A stretch of 64,000 nucleotides of DNA from NCBI RefSeq assembly GCF_000027145.1, contig NC_013891.1:1302001-1366000 (forward strand). The letters are read 5' to 3'. The notes under the pieces are model-generated. The model saw only the letters and a list, made by a program, of their open reading frames with translations, was not told the origin of the DNA and did no database searches. Each line of letters starts with the position of its first letter. Position 1 is the first letter of the stretch. Shown one piece after another: positions 46,671 through 54,600 of this stretch. The DNA comes from Listeria seeligeri serovar 1/2b str. SLCC3954. GTDB lineage: Bacteria > Bacillota > Bacilli > Lactobacillales > Listeriaceae. The position numbers were made by a program, and so were the translations under genes.

Positions 46671-46699
46671 TTGACATTGGTTTTTGTTGGGAGTAATAT
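46671..46699 (+). promoter_or_regulatory. Promoter of mdrL
   Basis: TTGACA (46671-46676), 17-base spacer, TAATAT (46694-46699). A consensus -35, so strong when the repressor is off. Confidence 0.75.
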
Positions 46700-46742
46700 A
46701 ATAAGAGAATTTGATTTTAGAAAGGGAAGTGTAGGTTATATT

Positions 46743-47936
46743 ATGATGACGGAAAAAGAAATGAATACCGGAAAATGGATTACTGCAGCGGCTAGTTTGC
46801 TTGCATTTATGGGGATTGGGGTAGTTGATCCACTATTACCATCCATTGCAGAAAGTATCGGAGCTTCTCATTCGCAAGTAGAAATGTTATTTACTGCATA
46901 TATTTTTACAATGGCGATAATGATGATTCCAATAGGGATTGTTGCTGGGAAACTCGGTGATAAAAAATTAATTGTAATCGGACTATTTATTGTAACTATG
47001 TTTGCATTACTATGTGGTTTATCAGATACAATTGGAGCTTTATCGATATTTCGGGCTGGTTGGGGATTCGGTAATTCCATGTTTATGGCAACAGCGATGA
47101 CGATGTTAATTGCTTTATCAGAAACGCCAGGACATGCTATTGGTATTTATGAGGCATCAATGGGACTTGGAATGGCATTTGGACCGTTACTAGGAGGTAT
47201 TCTTGGTAATATTTCTTGGCGTTATCCATTTTTTGCTACGGCATGCTTGATATTTATTGCATTTTTACTTATTTTATTTAAAGTGAAAGAACCAAAAAAA
47301 GTAGTAAGTGCTCCAACTGAAAAAAATGAAGTAGCAATCAAGCAGATGTTACATTTATTTAAATATCGGCCGTTTTTACAAATTGCTTTTAGTGGAATGT
47401 TTTACTATTATTGTTTCTTCACAATTTTAGCATATTCTCCGCTTGTACTCGGATTATCAGCCATCCAAATTGGTTTTGTGTTTTTCGCATGGGGGCTTTG
47501 TTTAGCACTTGGTTCAGCAAAAATATCGCATGCACTAGAATTTCGTTTTAATAGCAAGCAAATTTTAAAAGGATCGTTGCTCGCGTGTGCAGTAATTTTG
47601 GCATTACTTGGTTTTATTGATAATACTGCAATTGATATTGGATTAATTGTCATTTCCGGCTTAATTTTAGGAATAAATAATGCGCTATTTACAACAACTG
47701 TGATGGAACATTCCCCGTACGCGAGAAGTGTAACAAGTGGTGCTTACAATTTTGTTCGATGGTTAGGAGCAGCTTTTGCACCGCTTTGTTCAGGATTATT
47801 AAGTGAAGCATTTGGTATGAAAATGCCATTTATCGTGGCAAGTGTGATTTGTTTAGCTGGTATGGGATTATTATTCATCAAATTAAAACCAGCCCATTTT
47901 TCTTTACAAAATGCTACTTCGGTTAAAAGTGAATAA
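46743..47936 (+). CDS. mdrL: MFS multidrug efflux transporter MdrL
   Basis: 397 residues from ATG 46743 (or ATG 46746). The in-frame codons before it overlap the promoter. Twelve hydrophobic segments; the motif-A loop reads GKLGDKKLIVIG near residues 60-71, and motif C-like GMAFGPLLGG near 140. In L. monocytogenes MdrL exports ethidium, macrolides and cefotaxime, and is repressed by LadR. The gene identification rests on sequence type plus the adjoining ladR. Confidence 0.87.
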   Translation: MMTEKEMNTGKWITAAASLLAFMGIGVVDPLLPSIAESIGASHSQVEMLFTAYIFTMAIMMIPIGIVAGKLGDKKLIVIGLFIVTMFALLCGLSDTIGALSIFRAGWGFGNSMFMATAMTMLIALSETPGHAIGIYEASMGLGMAFGPLLGGILGNISWRYPFFATACLIFIAFLLILFKVKEPKKVVSAPTEKNEVAIKQMLHLFKYRPFLQIAFSGMFYYYCFFTILAYSPLVLGLSAIQIGFVFFAWGLCLALGSAKISHALEFRFNSKQILKGSLLACAVILALLGFIDNTAIDIGLIVISGLILGINNALFTTTVMEHSPYARSVTSGAYNFVRWLGAAFAPLCSGLLSEAFGMKMPFIVASVICLAGMGLLFIKLKPAHFSLQNATSVKSE

Positions 47937-47941
47937 AATAA

Positions 47942-47973
47942 AAGAAGGCTGAGTATCAAGTTCAGTCTTTTTT
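47942..47973 (+). terminator. Terminator of mdrL
   Basis: AGGCTGA, 9-base loop, TCAGTCT (one G-U), seven T. Confidence 0.8.
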
Positions 47974-48068
47974 TATGCTTTAAAATAATTATTTAACGTT
48001 TATCATTAAAAAATTATTGACAAACGTTAGTGTTGCTAGATATAATTTAGAAAAAAGGGAGAGATTAC

Positions 48069-48623
48069 ATGAAACTAAAACGACTGCAAAAAATGAGTTA
48101 CTTGCTGCATATTACCCTTAAAATATTTTCGATAGGAACGATAGTAATGCTAATATCAAGCGTGCTTATGAAACTTCTAAATAAGAATAACGTTTCTATT
48201 AATATGGTAAATGAAAATGAATATACTTTTTTAAATTTCCAAACAGAATTTATTCCAGGTTCAGATACTGAACAATATAAGGAAACTGAGCAGTGGATTT
48301 TGCTTGGAATTGCAATATTTTCATTTATTATTCTTGCTGTTTTACTTTGGATGGCAAGTATGATTTTTAAAGATTTAGCAACAAATTTTGAACCATTTAG
48401 TGAAATAGAAATAATTAGATTGAGACGTATTTCACAATTATTACTTATTTATTCACTAGTACCGCAAATTTTGTATTCAATACTACATACGATAATTATT
48501 CCAGGTTATTATTTTTCATTCGGCCTTAATATGTCATTATTATTTGCAATTATTTTTTATTGTTTAACTGAAATTTTTAGGTATGGCGCATTTTTGCAAA
48601 AAGAATCTGATGAAACTTTATGA
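48069..48623 (+). CDS. DUF2975-family membrane protein
   Basis: 184 residues, ATG behind AAAGGGAGAG. Four hydrophobic helices (IFSIGTIVMLISSVLM, IAIFSFIILAVLLWMASMIF, LLLIYSLVPQILYSIL, FGLNMSLLFAIIFYCL) typical of DUF2975. It is followed 17 bases later by a Cro/C1-type small regulator; this membrane-protein/regulator pair recurs in Firmicutes and may sense the membrane, but the function is unknown. Confidence 0.75.
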   Translation: MKLKRLQKMSYLLHITLKIFSIGTIVMLISSVLMKLLNKNNVSINMVNENEYTFLNFQTEFIPGSDTEQYKETEQWILLGIAIFSFIILAVLLWMASMIFKDLATNFEPFSEIEIIRLRRISQLLLIYSLVPQILYSILHTIIIPGYYFSFGLNMSLLFAIIFYCLTEIFRYGAFLQKESDETL

Positions 48624-48640
48624 ATGGAGCGAAAAAATAA

Positions 48641-48862
48641 ATGGCAATTGTATTGAGGCTAGATCGTATAATGGCCGACCGTAAAATGTCTTTAAATCAA
48701 TTATCTAAAGAAGTTGGAGTTGCTAATGTAAACTTGTCGAAAATAAAAACTGGTAAAGTAAGTGCGATTAGATTTTCGACGTTAAATGAAATATGTAAAG
48801 TACTAGAATGCCAGCCTGGAGATATTTTGGAATATGTCGATGATGTAGTGTTGGAAAAGTAA
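48641..48862 (+). CDS. Small Cro/C1-type helix-turn-helix regulator (YozG-like)
   Basis: 73 residues. HTH_26 type: MADRKMSLNQLSKEVGVANVNLSKIKTGK near 10-38, ending CKVLECQPGDILEYVDD. ATG behind GGAGCGAAAAAATAA. Forms an operon with the DUF2975 protein. Confidence 0.85.
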   Translation: MAIVLRLDRIMADRKMSLNQLSKEVGVANVNLSKIKTGKVSAIRFSTLNEICKVLECQPGDILEYVDDVVLEK

Positions 48863-48876
48863 ATAAGGTGAATTTA

Positions 48877-49190
<314 letters not shown>

Positions 49191-49394
49191 TTAATTCCTA
49201 CTTTGCACTTTGTCTAAATCATCTGGCAATAGTGTATATTGAGCTTTATGGTAACCTTTCTCATCAAGAAATTCAACTTCATAAGCTTCATTAGGCTCTG
49301 TAAATACTATAACAACAGCACCAACATCACCTTTTTTTACATTATTTTTATAATTCTTTAGTACTCGAACTATATCATACTCTTGAAACTTCAT
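49191..49394 (-). CDS. DUF4926-family small protein, putative immunity protein
   Basis: 67 residues, ATG 49394 behind AAAAGGAGG. Begins MKFQEYDIVRVLKNYKNNV, then KKGDVGAVVIVFTEPNEAYEVEF and an acidic LPDDLDKV end: the DUF4926 pattern, a compact SH3-like fold often coded directly behind polymorphic-toxin C-terminal domains. Here the toxin partner just upstream is only a fragment, so this would be an orphan immunity gene. Family recognition is from memory. Confidence 0.75.
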   Translation of the reverse strand: MKFQEYDIVRVLKNYKNNVKKGDVGAVVIVFTEPNEAYEVEFLDEKGYHKAQYTLLPDDLDKVQSRN

Positions 49395-49410
49395 CGTTTA
49401 CCTCCTTTTA

Positions 49411-49569
49411 TTATTTTACATAGATTGTAGTTAACTCAGGACTAGTAGAATTTGGTTTGATTATCCATCCTGTACGCACTGTTTTTGCTTTTCCATTGGG
49501 TCCGGTTATTGACATATCAACAGTATATCGCTGTCCGTAAACATCTAAATCCCCTAAAACAGTGGCAAT
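49411..49569 (-). pseudogene. C-terminal fragment of a probable polymorphic-toxin domain
   Basis: 52 codons open between an upstream TAA (49570-49572) and the stop at 49411-49413, with no start codon or ribosome site at the 5' end. The peptide contains DLDVYGQRYTVDMSITGPNG, then VRTGWIIKP and ends LTTIYVK, a pattern like the C-terminal ends of DUF6883-type toxin domains that pair with DUF4926 proteins. Seventeen bases separate it from the DUF4926 gene, the usual toxin-immunity spacing. The rest of the toxin gene is missing. Confidence 0.6.
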
Positions 49570-49572
49570 TTA

Positions 49573-49713
49573 TCATAAACTTGTTTCAACACGTCACAAC
49601 CGTTTTAATGGCTCGGATTTCTTTTTTCCAGTTTCATTCACACTTTTGAGTTGGTAGAGGAACGCATGCACTTCATTGAATCAGCTCCTTTCGGATGCTT
49701 CGTTGTTGGTTTT
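49573..49713 (-). pseudogene. Unassigned coding scrap between the two immunity-like genes
   Basis: One frame is open for 27 codons (about 49595-49681, EVHAFLYQLKSVNETGKKKS, stop at its end) but lacks a start. A ribosome-site-like AAAGGAGC followed by ATG (minus strand, near 49677) leads only to a 12-codon ORF in another frame. Looks like a degraded gene part; origin not recognised. Confidence 0.35.
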
Positions 49714-50145
49714 CTAATTTGTAATAATTGCTTTAATTGCAATCAATTCCATATTTTGCAGATAAAAAGTAAGATTTTCTGAAATAATCTTTTTATTATA
49801 ATTAGCTGATTCCGTTAAATATAAGATAAAATAACCACTTCCTTTAAATACGGAGATTTCAGGCGCATCTATCTCCATTTCCGTATCGATTAAAGGGAAT
49901 CCTTGTTGAACTAGCGCATTCTGACTTTTTAACAATGCACTTTCTTCATCAAGTCTTTTTGGAAAAATGCACTCTATCTCTCCGAGTAATCCTTCATGGT
50001 TCAACCACATCATAACATTACTTCCTAATCTATAAGTATAAAAGTCATCATTCATTTTTTCAGTTACAATAACATAATTTTTAATCTCATCTATGAAAGA
50101 TACTTCACTACTTATTTTTTGAGGTATTATTTTTTTTATTTTCAT
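49714..50145 (-). CDS. Unknown 143-residue protein, candidate immunity protein
   Basis: The frame is open further upstream, but ATG 50145 has AAGGAGCAAAGA before it, so this start is chosen. The product is MKIKKIIPQKISSEV..., acidic and mixed alpha/beta, with no membrane segment; family not recognised. It directly follows the frameshifted tail of a toxin-like domain at 50160-50310, in the place of an immunity gene. Its reading frame is intact, which argues that it is still under selection or recently acquired. Confidence 0.6.
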   Translation of the reverse strand: MKIKKIIPQKISSEVSFIDEIKNYVIVTEKMNDDFYTYRLGSNVMMWLNHEGLLGEIECIFPKRLDEESALLKSQNALVQQGFPLIDTEMEIDAPEISVFKGSGYFILYLTESANYNKKIISENLTFYLQNMELIAIKAIITN

Positions 50146-50159
50146 TTCTTTGCTCCTTA

Positions 50160-50310
50160 TTATTTGAATTTTTGTGGCCATATTTCCAACAACTGTATTT
50201 GTTTCAGGATTAACAAACACAGAAGTTCCGGTTTTTTCGTTTACATATTTTACACTTCCTGGTTCTGAAGGAACTGATTTATTACTTAGCGCTTCAAAAT
50301 ATAAACACAA
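50160..50310 (-). pseudogene. Frameshifted C-terminal tail of a toxin-like domain
   Basis: In one frame the minus strand reads SVPSEPGSVKYVNEKTGTSV then FVNPETNTVVG; one base later the reading continues in the next frame as IWPQKFK and a stop at 50160-50162. The -VNPETNTVVGIWP- pattern is what many polymorphic-toxin ends look like. A single extra base (GGAAATA for GGAATA) explains the break. The 5' part of the gene is absent: a terminator of another transcript lies directly upstream. Confidence 0.55.
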
Positions 50311-50312
50311 AA

Positions 50313-50359
50313 TAATAAAAAAAGAAAGACCGCGATTTTTTTATCGAGTTCTTTCTTTT
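50313..50359 (-). terminator. Minus-strand terminator upstream of the toxin tail
   Basis: AAAGAAAGA..C.CGAT / ATCG.G.TCTTTCTTT with T-run on the minus strand. It would end a transcript coming from the DNA-glycosylase side and marks the edge of the deleted toxin gene. Confidence 0.65.
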
Positions 50360-50362
50360 CAG

Positions 50363-50560
50363 CTGTGATAATATAAGAAAATAACTTTTTTCCTATACTA
50401 AAGTTAAAAACCTATCATTTAATAAGAAGGAACAAAAAAGATATTCTAGTTTAATAGTTAGAAGGTCTTTCAGATTGAAATAATTGATTCTATAATAATG
50501 ATTTTTTTCATGTTGATATCTCCTTTTTTAAAAACAATATATTATGAAGAAGCTTATTTA
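50363..50560. other. Gap with a 13-codon ORF behind a strong ribosome site
   Basis: AT-rich, no full gene. On the minus strand AAAAAAGGAGATATCAAC precedes ATG 50511 of a 13-codon ORF (MKKIIIIESIISI, stop 50470-50472). It looks like the first codons of a lost gene, or a tiny peptide. Confidence 0.3.
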
Positions 50561-51256
50561 TTATTCACGTAAAGCCTTCATATATTTCTCCATATACTTA
50601 TCCTTATTTTTTGAATTGTATTGTGTTATAAAGCGTGGGTGTTCTAATGGGATAATTTTAGTAAAAAAGTGATTTTCATCATTTAGTTGGGATAAAAAAG
50701 TATAATTTTCTCCGCTTCCAATGCAGTAGCATACTGATGTGTCTATTCCAAAATCTAGTTGACTGCGAATGGTATTTATAATAAATGGGCGCAAAATTTC
50801 TTGTAATTTTTTATTTTCATAGTAATTGCAATTGACTTCATTTCCCTTAGAATTTGTTCTCGCAAGTCCAAGTGGAAAAACAAAATTCATATAAAAATCA
50901 GCATAAAATTTCTCGCAGCCACCATAATTGTTAATAACATCATATAAAAATCCCGATGATGACTTATTTATATAAAACTCATCAATAAAAATACTTGTTT
51001 CGCTTTGGAGGTGCTTAGCGTCTTCGAATGGAACCCCGGTCACGGCTGATCCTTTTCGTGCAGGTGAACTTCCGAGGATTATCCGACGTGGTTTAGTGTC
51101 GTTATAATATTTTTGATAAAATGCAGTCGTTATTTCTTTTAATTGCTGTTTTTGATTTCCTTTGTATGGATTAATCACTTTAAATCCATCAGGTAAATGA
51201 AATGTTTTATGTGCAAGTTCTTCGTTGAATTGTAATATCTGATTTGCAAAAGTCAT
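50561..51256 (-). CDS. SMUG2-type uracil-DNA glycosylase family protein (DUF4918)
   Basis: 231 residues from ATG 51256 (GTGAGGAGTTCATCTAAT upstream; a GTG at 51274 is also in frame). Begins MTFANQILQFNEELAHKTF. Family features: RIILGSSPARKGSAVTGVPFED near residues 57-78 (active-site loop), GGCEKFYADFYMNFVFPLGL near 111-130, CYCIGSGENYTFLSQL near 177 and a late PLEHPRFITQYN near 207. Predicted to remove damaged or deaminated bases. Single gene inside the accessory stretch. Confidence 0.78.
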   Translation of the reverse strand: MTFANQILQFNEELAHKTFHLPDGFKVINPYKGNQKQQLKEITTAFYQKYYNDTKPRRIILGSSPARKGSAVTGVPFEDAKHLQSETSIFIDEFYINKSSSGFLYDVINNYGGCEKFYADFYMNFVFPLGLARTNSKGNEVNCNYYENKKLQEILRPFIINTIRSQLDFGIDTSVCYCIGSGENYTFLSQLNDENHFFTKIIPLEHPRFITQYNSKNKDKYMEKYMKALRE

Positions 51257-51302
51257 ATTAGATGAACTCCTCACTTTGTAAGTTACATCATTATTTTAAC
51301 AT

Positions 51303-51337
51303 AAAAAAATTGCAGCGATATTACACACTGCAGTTTT
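51303..51337 (-). terminator. Possible minus-strand terminator upstream of the DNA glycosylase gene
   Basis: AACTGCAG, 12-base loop, CTGCAATT (one mismatch) with seven T following on the minus strand. Confidence 0.5.
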
Positions 51338-51417
51338 CGTTAATTTCTCACAAACGCTTGAATAATGGCATGTTTTTTTGACTGGACTTTATTTGCATTA
51401 TTAACACGCACTCGATA

Positions 51418-51489
51418 TTATTTTACTTGTTCAGGAACGATAAAAGTTTCGCCGTAATGAACTCTGTTTGATGAAAATTTATTTAAACA
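51418..51489 (-). pseudogene. 23-codon C-terminal gene remnant
   Basis: Minus-strand frame reads NKFSSNRVHYGETFIVPEQV, Lys, stop, without a start. A ribosome site AAAGGAGC with ATG lies just upstream but leads to a stop after four codons in another frame. Looks like a collapsed gene whose beginning and end were joined. The rest of the gap 51257-51568 shows nothing else. Confidence 0.35.
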
Positions 51490-51568
51490 TCATCATGCTC
51501 CTTTGCTTATTGCGATTGATTTAATTCTTAATTATTTTGAACAAATCAAATAAAATATTGTCTTATGT

Positions 51569-51622
51569 AAAAACAAGAATACGAATCGATTTTTTCCAAA
51601 TCAATTCGCATTCTTGTTTTTT
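51569..51622. terminator. Terminator after the large adhesin gene
   Basis: Long stem AAAAACAAGAAT.CGAAT.GATTT / AAATC.AATTCGCATTCTTGTTTTT with a T-run; works in both directions. Confidence 0.85.
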
Positions 51623-54600
51623 ATTTTGTTTTAGTTTTTTTTCTGCCGAATAACCAGATTCCAGCGAAGAGTAGCATTATACCAATAAATAGTAATTCGG
51701 TACTCCATCTATCTCCTGTTTCAGGCATGTTTTTTTCGTTTTTAATCGAACTACTGCCTTTCCCTTGATTATTTCCTTTGTTGTTAGGAGTTATGGCTAT
51801 AGCTGAGTCATCCCCTTTAATAGTAACTTGAATGGTTTTTTCAGCAACATTACCGGTTGAATCAGTTGCAGTGACGGTTACTTTATACGTACCTGCTTGA
51901 TTCCAATTGACTACTTTTGATAGATTTGTTGTGATTGTCACAGGTCCGTTATTATCTGTCGCACTTGCACCAATATCTTGCAGGAATTTTGTTTCGGATA
52001 TTGCTTTTCCTTTTGGATAGTTGATCTTATCTTTTGCTATCATTAATTCTGGTAAAGTTGTATCGACAATTTGGATAGTGGTAGTTAACGTATTAGCTTT
52101 ATTACCCGATTTGTCGGTAACAGTGAAGTAAACATGATATGTGCCTAGTTTGGCAAGATTGACCTCACTAGCATTTACTGCCACTTGATTGGTCTCATCT
52201 CCATCGACAATATCGTTTGCTTTGATGCCGAAAAACGTTAGCCAGTTGGGTGCTTTCATATTTACTTCTAATTGTTTTGTTGCTTTTTCGGCGGTTAAGT
52301 TTGGTCCAGTTGTATCGATAATGGTTAAGGTTACCGTTGTTTCTGCGATGTTTCCTGCTGTATCTTTGGTGGTCACTTTCACGTTGTATGTGCCAGGAAC
52401 GTTTCCTTTGATGGGTTGTTCTGGGGTGTATGTGATTTTTAATGATTCTCCTGTCATATAATCCATCGCTTTGATGCCAAAGATGTTTGATAAATCTAGT
52501 TGTTTGTCTGTTGCTTCAATGGTTTGATCTATCGCATGTTGGAAAGTTGGTGCAATTTTGTTTTCAATTTGCACATATACCGTTACTGGATTAGCTTTAT
52601 TGCCATAGGAGTCTTCCGCATTTAGCGTTACTTCATAAGTTCCTACTTTGTTTTGGTTCACTTTTTTTGAAAAGTTGCTAGTCACTTGAACATCCTCATC
52701 TAATTCATCGGTCACTGTTGCTTGAATGTCGCTTAGGAACTTGGCTTCGGTGACATTCGTTTTTCCTTGATAGGTCATTTCTTTGGCAGCAGAAATGACT
52801 GGTTTATCTTTTTCTACTTGAACGATAACTTTCTTCGTTCCGGTATTTCCTGATGAATCCGTGGCGTTTACAGTGACATCGTACTTGCCTGGTTTGGTTA
52901 AGTCGACTTTGGTAGTGAAGTCGGTCGTGATTGTTAAATCGTTGGATGCATCATTATCATCTGTTGCTTGGACATGGGCATCTTGAAGAAAATCAGTTTC
53001 GGTTTTGCTGGCATTCACATGATAGGTCACGTCATCTGCTGTTAGCGTAGGCGCTTTTGTATCTACCACTTGGACAGAAATCGTTTGTGGGATAGCTTGA
53101 TTGTGACTTGAATCCATTAGATTGACCTGCACTTGATAAGCACCCTTTTTCACCGTAGAAATATTACTAAATACGGTGTTAAAATCACTTGTGAAGACCA
53201 TGGGCATTTTGTTTGGCTCGGGTGCTTGACCTGGTGCGAGGTCATAGTTATCGCCTCCCACTAAGCCTGCTGCGTTTAATAGGTCTTGTTCAGTCATGGT
53301 TCGCATAGCTTCAACTGTATACGTTAACGAATGGTTAGTGACTAGGATGGTAGGTGCAATCGTGTCTACTACTTGGATGTTAACTGTTTGTGTCGATTGA
53401 TTACCGGTTGTATCTGACGCTGTTACAGTTACTGGATACGTCCCTAATTTGTCCCAAACCACCTGACGATAATCAATGGTCGGATTTATGTTCCCGTCAT
53501 GGGCATCGGTTGCGGTTACAGTAAGTGGATTGACCCAATCCATTGCTGCCTCAGTGCTGTTTACTTCGACAGTAGCATCTGAATTCATCGAAAGTACAGG
53601 TGCGGTATTATCGATATCAAAAGATTTTTCGTCTGTTGTCGTGTTCCCTGCTTCATCTGTAGCTGTGTTTTTAGCAATGTACGTGCCTTCGTCATTTGGA
53701 ATTCGAATCGAGTTGCCTATTCCTTCATAAACTAATGTGCCGTTGCTTGTTTCTACGGTCCATTTATTGGAAACTTCTGTAGCAGCATCTTTAGAATCTA
53801 TCGTGATAGTTTTTGGTGAAATGACGCTGTCTAATTGAATATCAGTCGTTGGTAGATCATTATCGGTAATATAAATTTCAGCAGTACTACCAACACCAGG
53901 TGTTAAATTGTTTAATTCATAAGTCCCTGTTGTACTGTTAAATATGGTATTCTGTGGCGCATACACAAATTTGGTCCCTGATGGTGCGGTTACTTGTAGT
54001 TTGTAGTCCACTGGGCTTTGAATAACAACGTCTTTAAAAGAGAACACCCCTTTGTTATTCGTTGTCACAGCGGATTTCACTTCATGGCCCTCCTTATCTA
54101 AAAGTGCGACTTGATAGCCTTCTCCATAAGAAGTGATTTTTCTTTCACCAGTTTTGTTCATAAAGATAATGGATCCTTGTACAGGAGTAGACATATAGAT
54201 TGGTAATTGGAGGTCTGTGATGAATTTTGGATTGCCATTTGCTAAATCATCTATTGTAAATTCAGTAGCCCCATTTTTTGTTAGCCAACCAATAGACGAA
54301 TCTTCAGAATCAATGACTACCTTACTATCGCCATTTGTGATAAATTCGGCATTTTTATTCGGTAAATGAGCGGCAATTTTATATGTGCCATTGCTAAAAC
54401 CAACAAAGTTAAATAAGCCGTTAATCTGATTGGCGGAATCAGCAGAAGTATAAACTGTTTCTACTTTTTCGAATTCGCCGTCATTTTCTTTATATAAGTC
54501 TAATTGTACGGAGTTTAAACCGTTTTCTCCGGTATCTTGTACACCATTTTTATTCAAGTCAATGAAGGAATTTCCTGCAAGACTTAAATCAGTAGCTGGA

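Noticed and set aside
49411-49572. In-frame TAG inside the toxin-like fragment
   Set aside because: On recounting the frame the triplet is TTA (Leu); the nearest upstream stop is the TAA at 49570-49572.
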